Assembly: GCA_031761405.1 (NCBI GenBank)
Contig: JASEVX010000008.1
Span: forward strand, 70,187,717 to 70,251,716
Reading direction: 5' to 3'
Length of the DNA stretch: 64,000 nt
DNA from: Serripes groenlandicus
Taxonomy: Eukaryota; Mollusca; Bivalvia; Cardiida; Cardiidae
Below are positions 32,420 to 44,029 of the stretch, one piece after another. Position 1 is the first letter of the stretch, and every line of letters begins with the position of its first letter. A program made the position numbers and the translations under genes. Below the pieces are notes generated by a model. The model searched no databases and was not told where the DNA came from. It worked only from the letters and a program-made list of their open reading frames with translations.

Positions 32420-33519
32420 TATTTACATTTTTCACTGTTTATTACTTTATTTTTTTCGATCTAAACGTGTTCGGGAACAAGTCTATAATAACAATAAAGG
32501 GAACTTAACGTGTAGAGTAAAAAAGAAAAATGTAACAGCATTTGTCGCCCTTGATATAAAGTTAGGCATTCTTTTTTCATCCGCATAATAAGTAGTCCCT
32601 AACTAATATGCAGAGAAATATGTATAATCAAAGATTTTTTTTAATCTTTCGATAGTAAATGTAACCTAAGAGTGTTCGAATAAGTCTTTCATACAATAAA
32701 TGGAACAAAACGTGTAGGGCAAATAGAAATGGTAAGAGCGTTTTTCACACTTGGTATGGAGTTCGGCATTCTTTTATTTTTACTTATACATGACCGGATA
32801 CATGACTGTGAGTTGTAATAAACAATGTAGTCACGGTGATTTTATGGAATACTTTCAGTTCAAGGTAAATATAGCGTCATAATGGTATTTTTCAGTTTTC
32901 CGTTAACATTTTCGAACAAATTGTAATGTCATCATGTGCTTCCCAGAGGTGACCACTGAATTGCCAAGTTTTAAACGATTGTTCTAACTCGCGAAATTAC
33001 ATGACAGTCTGACAGTCTTCAATCATTTAAATGTTGTGTGTTTTAATACGTCATGCAATATTGAAATATAAATGGCTTTTTAAAGGCCCAAAGCATGAGA
33101 CATCCAATGGCTGAGTAACATGAGATGTTGGGGTGGCAGAATAAAGAATACAATATACCATGAGCTCTGCCCCAGTTTGTCAAAGTTAGAGAAACATATG
33201 GGATTTATGGCACTCAAAGTACAGTATGATAAGATGGGCCTTGCCCTTGGCAATATTCACACAATTTAGAAAGTGGTTTGCTAAATAGTTTAGAAAGGAT
33301 GCAGGGACGTAGCTGGACCGCAAACGATGTAAAAGTGACTTTACAGAAAATATACATTTACTTTTATTAATTAATTATTGATATGAAGAAAAGTAAAATC
33401 AGGAAAATAATGTGCAAGCCCAGGCTTTTTGGCATAAAGGTAGCTCCGCGCCTGGGAGGATACATGTAGATTAAAGTCAACACAACAAATGACTAATATT
33501 CTGAAATTTAATGAAATAA

Positions 33520-34245
33520 ATGGCAAATATTCTTGCAGAAGCCAGAATATTGCCAAAAATAAATAAAAACATACTTTGGAAACAGTGCATTAAGAAAACG
33601 TCCCCCACTGAACAAGATGACCCAATTATTGATGTGTCTGATGTGTCCTATGTTCCTTATGTGTCCGATGTTCCTGATGTGTCCGATGTTCCTGATGTGT
33701 CCTATGTTCCTTATGTGTCCGATGTTCCTGATGTGTCCTATGTTCCTTATGTGTCCGATGTGTCTGATGTGTCTGATGTTCCTGTTTCTATAAATGTTCC
33801 TGATGTTTCTGTTTCTATAAATGTATCCGATGTTCCTGATGTGTCCGATGTTCCTGAATCAGACGAGGTCAATACTTTGAAGGGGAGCGGGGCACTTCAT
33901 TCAGGTTTTCTACCAACCAATGAAATTGTCAAGCTCCTCTTACAAAGTGACACTGCTTTCAAGTCTATTCCTTATGGCAAAAAGGAGAATATTTGTTTTC
34001 TAATTGATAATTCAATTAATGTAGAAAATAGAAAGCTAAAAAAAAAGTCGTCATTTCCTGATGATTGTGGTATTTGGGATGCTTCAAAAGGGGCGTCCCC
34101 TAAATACTACTTTCATTTGGAGGAAAATGGAGATATGCGTAATATGTTTTTCAGGAATAACTTATATTGTGTAGCCAAACAGATAAATAAAAAAAAGAGT
34201 ACATACCTATGGATCCACAGCCAGCCTCTGATAAAGTTGTTGTGA
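33520..34245 (+). CDS. MULE transposase, N-terminal frame, copy 2
   Basis: The same 241-residue translation as the frame at 26,267-26,992, including the DVS/DVP triplet region at residues 38-112 and the exit at Lys226. The expected fusion to the catalytic frame by -1 shifting at 34,191-34,197 is preserved. Identity of both frames in both copies shows that no disabling change has occurred since the duplication, which is weak evidence for activity because the duplication looks very recent. Confidence 0.7.
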   Translation: MANILAEARILPKINKNILWKQCIKKTSPTEQDDPIIDVSDVSYVPYVSDVPDVSDVPDVSYVPYVSDVPDVSYVPYVSDVSDVSDVPVSINVPDVSVSINVSDVPDVSDVPESDEVNTLKGSGALHSGFLPTNEIVKLLLQSDTAFKSIPYGKKENICFLIDNSINVENRKLKKKSSFPDDCGIWDASKGASPKYYFHLEENGDMRNMFFRNNLYCVAKQINKKKSTYLWIHSQPLIKLL

Positions 34246-34253
34246 TTCATAGG
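34191..34253 (+). promoter_or_regulatory. Candidate -1 frameshift site, copy 2
   Basis: A AAA AAG at 34,191-34,197 is followed by an 8-nt spacer and the ten-base-pair stem 34,206-34,215 with 34,244-34,253, identical to copy 1. Confidence 0.6.
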
Positions 34254-35615
34254 TATTATACTACTCATAAATTAAGCCCCAATTACAAAAAAAGGGTGAC
34301 ATGGCTTGGTGAAGGCGGTCTAGGAAGTTCCTATGCTGTTGTTGAGTATTTAGGAACATTTCCTGGACTGGCTTCACACGGCAATTCACTCAAGAACAGT
34401 GAATACGTCCGTACTCCAGACTACGTTCTCGACGAAGTACGTGACCTTATACAAAAAATGAAACCACACAAGGTATACGAGACATTACAAAAAAAATATG
34501 ACGAAATTACACGACCGACAAGCATTTCCCAAATACGGGATGTTAAAAAATATGCGACAAACAAAGGACAGACAGACAGTCACGTTCCGAGAAAAAATAT
34601 AGCCGATCAAATTGTGGCATTAGAAAACATGGTTTCGGCCAATGATACTTTTGTTCGATCGGTTATACGGACGAACGCAAAGACGCCTTACATCGTGTTG
34701 TATTCGGACGAACAGTTGACCGACTTAAAACACCTATGTTGCTCTGGTAAATCGGTCCTTGGAATAGACAAGACCTTTAATCTGTGTGACATGCATGTTA
34801 CGGTCACCTGCTATAAGCAGCATTCCGTCAACCGACCACAGACTGGCCAAGCCCCTATATTCATTGGACCTTTGTTTATACATGACAACAGTGACTTTGA
34901 AACGTACTGTCATTTTTTTTCACATCTGAAAGCGAAACTGGACTCGACTGGTACGACACATGACCGACTTGTTATTGGTACGGACGACGAAAAGGCACTT
35001 GTAAAAGCTGCACAGACTATTTTTCACTCGAGCACCCATGTTCTGTGCACCCGACATTTGTATCAGAACACAAAACATCGACTTACAGATGACGCTGTGG
35101 GACTCCAGACTAGAAACGATATCTTGAGACAACTTTACGGAGACAATGGCATCACAGAGTCATATGATGATATTTGTTTTGACCATAGATGTGACGAACT
35201 GGAACAGAAACTGACTGGAATATCCACAAAGTTTCTTGACTATTTTAAGACAAAGCTTAAGCCCCAATTACGAGACATGGTAAACAGACCGACCAGAATG
35301 GAATTGGTGCAAAATAATTGGACTAACAACAACTGTGAGTCAATAAATCACGTATTAAAACAGTCCATTGATTGGAAATCTAAATCTTTGACGGACCTCG
35401 TAAAGACAATGAGATCATATGTTGACAGACAGTATGCAGACTTGAAAAGTGCTCTTTTAGGCACTGGCGAATACAGACTGTCTGACACTCATGTATCATT
35501 CAAGGTCACAAAGACAAACTGGATTACGATGACCGACTCACAGAGACAAAGGTTATATAAACGGGATCGACTGTATCATTCAGTTGCCCCCGGGTTTATT
35601 ACATCGACAGACTGA
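34209..35615 (+). CDS. MULE-type DDE transposase, catalytic part, copy 2
   Basis: A 468-residue frame with the same sequence as that at 26,956-28,362. The catalytic residues Asp187, Asp259 and Glu377 and the Cys280/His283 pair are all kept. It reads toward the second copy of the tyrosine recombinase pseudogene. With two intact identical copies in tandem, this is the only transposase in the window that could still be functional. Confidence 0.85.
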   Translation: MDPQPASDKVVVIHRYYTTHKLSPNYKKRVTWLGEGGLGSSYAVVEYLGTFPGLASHGNSLKNSEYVRTPDYVLDEVRDLIQKMKPHKVYETLQKKYDEITRPTSISQIRDVKKYATNKGQTDSHVPRKNIADQIVALENMVSANDTFVRSVIRTNAKTPYIVLYSDEQLTDLKHLCCSGKSVLGIDKTFNLCDMHVTVTCYKQHSVNRPQTGQAPIFIGPLFIHDNSDFETYCHFFSHLKAKLDSTGTTHDRLVIGTDDEKALVKAAQTIFHSSTHVLCTRHLYQNTKHRLTDDAVGLQTRNDILRQLYGDNGITESYDDICFDHRCDELEQKLTGISTKFLDYFKTKLKPQLRDMVNRPTRMELVQNNWTNNNCESINHVLKQSIDWKSKSLTDLVKTMRSYVDRQYADLKSALLGTGEYRLSDTHVSFKVTKTNWITMTDSQRQRLYKRDRLYHSVAPGFITSTD

Positions 35616-35669
35616 CACGCAACTGTAGTTGCACCTAGAACACACGGTCAAAAACCGGACCAACGAAAA

Positions 35670-35921
35670 CGGAAAATCAACGCTAAGACAACTACATTAA
35701 AACGACATAAAATGGAGTAAACATGTAATTTTTTGGATCAAGTACGCCGCGAGTCTCTTGTTGAGTGCCATGTGTTCGCATGTGGTGGTAACTTGATCTG
35801 AATAATTCTAAATACGGAAAATCAACGCTAAGACAACTATATTAAAACGACAGACAATGGAGTAAACATGTAATTTTTTGGATCAAGTACGCCGCGAGTC
35901 TCTTGTTGAGTGCCATGTGTT
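35670..35921. repeat. Direct repeat, 2 x 107 bp, period 145, copy 2
   Basis: Equivalent of 28,417-28,668 (copies at 35,670-35,776 and 35,815-35,921), again just 3' of the transposase. Confidence 0.8.
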
Positions 35922-36214
35922 ATACAGCAGTTTATAATACTTAATTCACTCCTATTTAGCTAATAAGCTTGTTATAGTGGAAATTCAAAGTGAAATTCGG
36001 TGTAATTCGGTATTTAGGTGAAATTCGGTATTTCCATGCACCCCATTATTTATAGTATTCAAGTACAGTTTATTCTTAGTATAAATTTATGACAGAAATA
36101 TATCTATAAAAACAGTTTCTTTTAACTTTTCCAACTAATGAAGACTTTAAGCAGAAAACTGATTTGGAACAAATATGAACAAGTGTTAATTTTAGATCAC
36201 ACTTTGTAGAAAAG

Positions 36215-39154
36215 TTACTGTGGTTTAGAAATATTGATGGTGCAGTTGCTGAAAGAAGCAGCTCTGAAAAAATCTGCATGACTGATATTTTGTTCATTAC
36301 TCATTTTACTGCTTTGAACCATCTGTGTGCAAGGAGGCACCTGATCATTATTCAGACTTATATGTGTTTTCTTGTAAGGTTGAAGAGCTGTGGATGGTCC
36401 GGGAAGCTTGGTATGGGATGCTCCCTCGGTCAGGGCCGATAGGGTGTTGCTGATAGACTTCTTCCGCGATGTGCTACATCCACGATTGTATGATCTTATT
36501 GAGGCTTCATTTCTGTGGCCGCTCATGAACATGATGTGCCTTGCTTCATTCATGGTTTGTATGGCGGTTGCACGTAAACAGTGGGCCGTATACCGTTGAT
36601 GGAGACCTGCAGTGGCACTTATGTTCTTCATGAATATTTCAAATGTCCTTTTAGCCAGGGGCTTCTCAGTATAGTGTATACCAAATGTTAAATTTACATG
36701 GGTTTGCAAGTGCATTATTGTCTATTTGGTTAAAGAGCATCTTGGCACTGGTATTTTGTTTCCTGATAAACAATTTCAGGACTGTCACAGGACAAAGTGC
36801 CCCTCCTGTTGCATATATTCTCTTTTCAGAGAGCGGACTTTTTTTGTTGGCACCACCTTGGTGATTTTTTTCTTTGGTTTCCTGGTTAAGAATAAGGAAT
36901 TCTCCATCAGAATCCTCACGAAACTCGATGCTTTGTTTCCTCAGTTGATAATGGAATTCCATGCCTCTTGTGATAAAATGGATGGCTATCAGGTACCAAG
37001 CTGCCTCTCTAAGAATAATTGGAGAGTTTTCGTAGCCTTGCAGGTAATCTGATATTTTCTTAAAATCATCACATGAGACGATTTATTTGTGCTGGGTTGG
37101 ACGAGATGTCCCGGATTCTGTCCTACTTTTTAAGTGTCCGTCAAAGGTTCGATTACTTTTTGTAAACTCTGTGTCGCCTACAATATCCATATTCCTGTCA
37201 ATATCCTTCAGAAATCTATTGATCGCACTTCTTATGTTGGTCAACGTGTTTCGGTGGTACTCATTGGCTTGATGGGCGGGGAGAACTTTTTGCACGGTGA
37301 CTGTTTTGCTTTGGAACAGCTTCGCAGTAGAACTTCCTTAATTTTTCAGCCAGATTATCCTTGGTGACTGTGTAGAAATCTAACTCGCCATGGTAAACTT
37401 CCTTGTGCCAGTCTGAAAAGAAATGATATCTTTAAGGGTGGATAATGTTTCATTTTAGTTTCATCCTGACCTGGCCCCTTCCAAAACCAGCCGACAAAAC
37501 ATTTTTTATTACATCATATTGTCAGATCAATTATTACACAGCATTTTTTCTGTAAATAATTAAAAAAAAAAAACACACCTCACTGTCTTTTCAGGTTACT
37601 TTTAGGTCGAAAAAAGTAAAGAAATGAAAAAGGGGAAATGTTAATAAAAGGATTGATTCTTATTTTTCGCGCGTTCATGCAGTATGAACTCTCGCTGCCA
37701 AGCGTTTATACTGCATGAACTCACGAAAAATAAGATTCAATTACTGCAACATCATTAAGTTTAACCTATGATTCTACAAATATCATCAATTCATTTAAAC
37801 TAACATTATGTTGTCAGTTACATTTCTTTATTGATAATTGTTATTAACTTAGAGATTTGTTCCCAAACTGTTTTAGGTCGAAAACAAAAAAAATGGGTGA
37901 AAAATGTAAATTTAAGGATTGACTCTTATTTTCGTGCGTTCATACTGCATGAACGCACGAAAAATAAGAGTAAATCCTTAAAATTACGTGTATTTTAAGG
38001 ATTTAGTCATTTTTCTTGTGTGTTCATGCAATGTAGAGCCTGGTGGTGGTTTTGCAATTTGTTTAATCAGCATTCAGGGATGTAGATGAGAGACAACATA
38101 TGTAGATAACTTCACCTGTTATCTGGTTAAAATATCACCCATAGTAATAAAATAGTTGAAACTTCACATTTTGTAGCAAATAAAACTTTAAATCCACATT
38201 TTGCAAATAAACAAAACATACATATTCTGGAAGCTTAAAATTACAACTAAAAGTAGAGATACAATGAACAACTGGAATTTATTTTTATTTTTAACGATTG
38301 ATTCTTTTGTTTTGCGCATTCATGCTGTATGAACGCTCGGCCGCGATTTTGCAAATCTATGAAGTTTGCTAAATAGAAGAATGTTTAAACTTCCAGAAAA
38401 TATTTTTTTTCATTTCTTGAATAGTTTTTGAATTTTACTGGCTTCAAATGTTGGCACAGTGCAAAATGTAAATACATGTATAAGGAATTACTTATTTTTC
38501 GTGCGTTCATGCAGTACGAACGCTCGGCCGCGATTTTGCAAATTTCCCAAGAAGCGCTTCATGGATTTGCAAAATGGCGGCCGTGCGTTCATACTGCATG
38601 AACGCACGAAAAATAAGAGTCAATCCTTAAATCACGAATAAGTGAACTGTTGCTGTGATATAACTGAAAAAATGTTGAAAGCAGCATTTAACCCTAATAA
38701 ATAAAATAAAATACGTCCCTGGTTTAATGCACAATAAGAGTCATTAAATATTACTTGCATTTCAGAAATTATGTAACTTCTAACTTGATTATCTTAAAAA
38801 AATAGTTTTTTAATATATTTCGTAGACTGAAACAAATTTATGCCCCACTGGGTGTTCTTTTTTGTGGAGGTTGACTGATGTTTTTCCTCGATTTTGTTTA
38901 TTTCATCATCGGCCAGTGCCTTAATTAAATCGTTTGGGTTTTGGGTCATCTGGTGTCGTTTCCTCTGGCAGTGCCACTGGCGTTGTCTTTAATATTGGAA
39001 GTATTTCATCACTAACAGTTTTTAGAGACTGGACGAATAGATCACCCAAGTCCAACGTTGACAGGTATTCATCGTCCGAATCACATAATAAATCAACCAT
39101 TGTAGATCCAAGAAAGAAATTGCCGAACTCGGAATCGGGATTTCTGACAGCCAT
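36215..39154 (-). pseudogene. Crypton/DUF3504-type tyrosine recombinase, decayed, copy 2
   Basis: Same pieces and same lesions as 28,962-31,901: acidic N-terminus 39,154-38,921, core-binding part 37,295-37,083, catalytic parts 36,962-36,666 and 36,715-36,215. The in-frame TAA is at 37,083-37,085, and the frame changes are shared. It was therefore already broken when the unit was duplicated. It cannot make an active recombinase without suppression of several lesions. Confidence 0.8.
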
Positions 39155-39637
39155 GTATGTTTTGACAGTTGTTTTGTCGTAAACAGGAAAAACAGCGTAA
39201 TGCTAATGTGCGATTATTTGTTGTTTAATGCGTGTTCTTTTGTCATTAAATACATACAAACATAATAGTGTTTTCAATGTTAATTAGTCGGAAACAAAAT
39301 GTAAACAAACCGGCATTTAATAGTACATGAGCGTTCCTATATTTAGAAATAAAGTAGATCGTAGTAAGATCACTACGCGCGGTGGTTCACCAGCGTCCAA
39401 TCAGAGCGTGCTTTCTTTCCAAACTCCGCCTACAAAGGTCACGAAAGGTCGAGCGGTTCATGCAAAATGAACACAATGTTTTTGTACAGAAAATCGAGTG
39501 CTAATGTAAATATTCAGAAATCAGTGATAGTAACATCGCATATGAAATGACGTAATCATCTCTCTAAGTTTGACGTCATTCCGCGTGTGTGTGTGGAAGT
39601 AAACTCGCATGTTTACACGGAGTTTGATCATGTTTAT

Positions 39638-39760
39638 CACAGGAACTTGAGATTTTATCAATAGAGCAAAGAAAACGTGTTTTTTTATATACAGAGGGGG
39701 TATTTTTCATTGTTTACTCGTTTTCTTTGCTCTATTGATAAAATCTCAAGTTCCTGTGAT
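39638..39760. repeat. Perfect 41-bp inverted repeat with 41-bp loop
   Basis: The arm 39,638-39,678 (TCACAGGAACTTGAGATTTT, ATCAATAGAGCAAAGAAAACG) is the exact reverse complement of 39,720-39,760. The loop contains TTTTTTTATATACAGAGGGG. No target-site duplication was found at the edges. It could be a small foldback element or a hairpin-RNA template. It lies 120 bp beyond the right edge of the 7.25-kb tandem. Confidence 0.9.
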
Positions 39761-40189
39761 GTTTATAAACGTAGTGTTCATCGATAAAATGAAGAGCGAC
39801 ATATAGTGTTACGAGCTGGTTAATCTCTCCCTATTACGTTATCCAAAAGAAACGTTCAATACCTGTTTGTATATATTCCTAATTACTCGATCAAATACAA
39901 TACATTTCATATGCCTACAATCAGAAATAAAAGGCGCATCTTTCCCTATACTTCAGATGCATTAATTGTGAAAAGCCCCTAATTAACACATCATTTTACT
40001 GGTCATTTTCCATAATAAAAATGAAGATGACGTGTAACATTAATTAGCGAAAAAAGCTAAAAGAAAGCCCTGAAAACTTAAATTATCTTTGATCCAGCGT
40101 AAAAGTACGTCTGTTCCCTCAGCATACTACAGGAAGGATTTGTCGACATCTTCAACCGTTTACAGTCGAAATCGGCCGATAAAGAGAAA

Positions 40190-40416
40190 AAATTAATGAT
40201 TGATTGGGGTTGAAGCCGTTTTTAACAATTTCTCAGTCATATCACGGCGGCCAGTTCACCTACTCATGTGTTTCCTGGTTTTCTCACACCAGTACTCCAC
40301 ACAACAATCTTCCCAAGCAACTGGCTGCTTTTCCACATAGACTTAGCTCATTGGTGGAAGACGAATGACGCTTGTCGCAATGACTTTTGTCAAACGTCGG
40401 AAAGAAAGTTGGCCGA
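40190..40416 (-). mobile_element. tRNA-derived SINE, 5'-truncated, with 12-bp target-site duplication
   Basis: Body and tail match the SINE at 23,828 (ATATCACGGCGGCCAGTTCA, CCAGTACTCCACACAACAAT, TTGGTGGAAGACGAATGACG), but the tRNA-like head is absent after GTTGGCCGAG. GATAAAGAGAAA is present at 40,178-40,189 and 40,417-40,428. The perfect duplication shows that the truncation happened during insertion, typical of incomplete reverse transcription. Confidence 0.9.
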
Positions 40417-40507
40417 GATAAAGAGAAAGATAAACTTAGTGACACTTACATTTTTACGCGTTGTTTTTTGTTTTCTAAGATTTAAGACCTTATAATTCTG
40501 ATAAATA

Positions 40508-40687
40508 AGCCGTCCCGCGAGAAACCAACATTATGGCCTTTGCGTAATGTATCGACCAAGATCAGGGGGATAGCGTAATGATTCCTAAAACACAAAATCC
40601 ACAGGAAGTGTTTATCCGAGTAAGCCTGCGCGGCTACTCCGAGTCAATACGCATTGTCCACATTGTTGGTTTTATCGTGGGACGGCT
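40508..40687. mobile_element. 180-bp MITE of the AGCCGT...ACGGCT family
   Basis: The left end AGCCGTCCCGCGAGAAACCA and right end GGTTTTATCGTGGGACGGCT are inverted. AACATTATGGCC / CACATTGTTGG and GTAATGTATCGACC / GAGTCAATACGCATT extend the arms with mismatches. A complete relative lies at 57,389-57,649. Confidence 0.7.
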
Positions 40688-41802
40688 CAAATGTAAAATG
40701 ATACGATTTGGTGGTGTCCTGGTTAAAAAAATACTTCTTTTCCATAGATTATCTGGCATGGTTTGAAATAAGTTGACCGGTTTTATTAAAATAATTGTTG
40801 CGTCTTTAAAATGTACCCCTCAACGCACCAAACTCGTATTATCAATCACGCGAACTTTTAAGCACTTAATACTCTTATATGTATGCCATAAAAATGAAAA
40901 ACATACATAAAAATATGTTTTTCCCATAAAGACCACATCTAGCAAAAATGGTGATTTTGTATTGAAAAGCATGAAATATATAAGTTTATTTTCATTATTC
41001 TTAAAAATGTCCCCTTACATTAATAACAGTGTCATAACGTCATTCAAAATATTTGTATTTCTGCATAATAAAGTAAACACTGGTTAATTTGGTGCACAAA
41101 CACAAAATTGAAAATATGTGTTTCAACATCATAAGTAACATGAACTCTCATTTGAGACAAACATAGACATTAGAGCGGCAGACGAAGGGAGATTTTGTTT
41201 TTTATATATATTTCAACAAAGCGAAATGAAACAAATTATATTCCCAGAAACCCTGAGCCATCATTAAACGAAAATAAAGACACAAGCAAAAAGACATGAC
41301 TGAAAAAGAATTGTTAAAAAAGCAAAATCATAGGGAAAGTCAAAAGTGCTTATGATTAAAATTATCTAACTTACAATTGTTTGTCGCTGTTTTCTTGTTT
41401 GTATATATATGAAATGAATATGCTTTTCGGTAACACTTATCTGTAATCTAAAGCTTATATCGACACTTATGACGAAATTGTTCATATTTCGAACCGGATA
41501 TAACAGCGACTTCAAAAAAGTAATAACTACGTCTCTGAGATTGTTTTAAACTGTTGATAGATACGCATTTCCGTGCATTCTTTTTTTCTTTCCATTTGTT
41601 CTCGATGTAATATATTGTAGTTTGAATCCGTGTCTCTCTGAAATTAATTTTAACACAAACCATATTCGCATTATGCAGGATTCATGTACCTGTTTATCCC
41701 TCTATCAGATTACAATGCAAAGTGTTTTTACGATGTTCTGGTGTAATGCAATGCTGTATGCATAACATTTATCTGCATCTGCGAAACGTAAATATTGAAA
41801 AA

Positions 41803-41833
<31 letters not shown>

Positions 41834-43740
41834 ACCTAGCAAAGTGTTATGAATATCTAGTCAAAGAATAATACATGGATATGAAATAAATCCGTGTGAA
41901 TCGGTCGAAATTGCGGATACAATTGCCAAATGTGTCAGTTGTTATTCAACTTATAGATGTATAATTGAGCTGAGGTTGTCTAAAACCAACCAAAGTGCTG
42001 TACGAGTAGTAAAGAAATAGATCAGTCTGCACATGTGTGCAATTTAATATACATTTATGTGTTTAGGTATTTATTGCAGTATTGAGTTTTACCTATTTGA
42101 AATATATATGACTATTAGTTATAATGAAATTGTGTCTATAAGCTGCTGAGTGTCTGTCGCGAAGTTGTTAACAAGATAAATGTTATGTATGCGTGTCTCT
42201 ATATAGTTATATATGTATGTATGAGAATATGTATGTGCATGTAAGTATATGGGTATGTATTTGTATACATGTATGAATGAGTATATTATATGTATATATA
42301 AGTTGAATGCCATATGCTAGATAAGATTATTTTCTTTTTCATCAAAACACAGTTCAATTATATCACGTACATTACAGACCGAATACAGTTTTACAGTTGT
42401 GTACTATAGATATGTTATGGTTTTCTAAATTTGTAAAAGATATGAAACTAAAATGATGTCTGGAACATGTCCCCTTTGCAGGAGACTGACTTGCACATTT
42501 ATATGCTTGTTTTATTCTCATACACAAGTATTTAACGTATACACAGATAAACATATACTAAACGTATATATATAAAGAGGTACAAATTGTACCGTTTTAT
42601 CGTGAATGTATACATAATGCGCTAACACTGTAACAGCACGACTTTTCCGGTTGCTCGTTCAAGCAACTAGAACAGACACGATACAAAAGCTTTTACTGTA
42701 CATAACTGATAAAAAGGTAGCAAGTCACATCTCTTGTTCATTCGTGTATTCCCCCCTCCCCCCTCTTCTTTAAAATATATATAAAACATGAACACTGCCA
42801 AATTTCAATCCACGGTTTCATTTGTTCAAAAATTTCAAAAATGCCCTTTCATTAGAAATATTCAGAAATATTTTATTTATGTAAGATTTGCATATATCTG
42901 TCAATGGACGTACAATTGTAAGGTTGAATGACTGTAAAGAGCGGTCTTTACTCACACCTACACAAATAGAAATAGCATGTTTTGTTTTTCGCTCATCTTT
43001 GAGGCAAAGTCAGCGTCATTTGAAGGTCATTTGATACATATAAAAGTTTGTCTACGGATAATGAATTAGAATAGCTCATTATTAGTACCTTTTGGTAGTG
43101 ACATATCGCAAGAAGGTCGATAATACAAAAAGGACATCATGCAAATTCAGTGGCTATCTTGTTTTTACAATGAAATAATTAATATCTTAATGGTGATGGC
43201 TAAGATGATTTTCAAAGTCCATAATTTTGTCTACTGACCTTCTAGAACCACAATGATTTTAGATAGTTTTAAAACCACATCGTTGTTTGATGAAAGAATC
43301 TTAACCAATTGCTAGGTTTAGGCTGCGTGATGTGGTTATTGTTGAATACTTGTATTTGCAACTGTATTTCTGTTAACACTGTGCAAATTTGCAAAACAAA
43401 TTGTTTCTAGATGTTTTCCTTATAGACATCTCACTGCGTTGATGGATGAGGTATTTTTTTTCAATATAAAACCGCTGTAGTTTGAATACGATAGCCAGAA
43501 TGATTTGTACACTCGCTTGAAGAAATGTTCAGTCAAATGATTTGAAAGTAAAGACAAATGGAGACTGAAATTGTACGCTTTTCTGCTTTCAAACGTTCAA
43601 CAAAACATGTAAATGTCTTAAAGATTAAATAACACATGCTTAGATACATGTGAAATGACATTGATAATACAAACATCATAATCAATGGATAATAGAAAAA
43701 TAAAAATAAAACGTGTCAGCGAAATATAATCACATGGAGA
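40688..43740. other. Intergenic, no gene seen
   Basis: About 3 kb of AT-rich sequence. Open frames are short and of biased composition. An (AT)n microsatellite occupies 41,805-41,832, and 42,190-42,300 is rich in GTATGTAT/ATATGTAT words. No SINE, tRNA or exon could be supported. Confidence 0.5.
41805..41832. repeat. (AT)n microsatellite
   Basis: An uninterrupted AT dinucleotide run of about 14 units. Confidence 0.95.
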
Positions 43741-43742
43741 AA

Positions 43743-43895
43743 TAAAATTGTCCAAATGTTCACATTTTGTAGCAAATTAAACTTGAAGTCACATTTGGCA
43801 CATAAGCGAAACATACATATTCTGAAAGCTTAACATTTCAATAAAAGAAAGAAATACATTGAACAAATGGAATTTCTTTGTATTTCGATTAATGA
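43743..43895. repeat. Diverged copy of the 30.9-31.04 kb segment
   Basis: CACATTTTGTAGCAAATTAA, GAAACATACATATTCTGAAA, GCTTAACATTTCAATAAAAG and TGAACAAATGGAATTTC match, with changes, 30,902-31,045 in the intron-like gap of the tyrosine recombinase pseudogene (and 38,155-38,298 in copy 2). It ends just before the satellite array. This shows that part of the 7.25-kb unit also exists as an older dispersed repeat. Confidence 0.7.
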
Positions 43896-44029
43896 CTAGT
43901 TTTAAAGACACAGGTATTGTGAATTCTGACTTTTATTAAATTTGTTCCAAAAATTAATAGACTGAAATTATTCATAAGGATAACATTTTATCAAAACGTG
44001 TATTCACAAAGTCTCACCAGGATGAAATG

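Larger units (their letters stand above)
32259..39514. mobile_element. 7,253-bp tandem unit, copy 2
   Basis: This is a head-to-tail second copy of 25,006-32,258, offset exactly 7,253 bp throughout. Similarity ends at 39,514, where copy 1 continues TATTTAAGG into copy 2 but copy 2 continues TATTCAGAAATC into unique DNA. ATT is therefore present at the left edge, at the internal junction and at the right edge. The right edge lacks the hairpin that begins each unit. All pseudogene lesions of copy 1 are shared. Confidence 0.9.
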
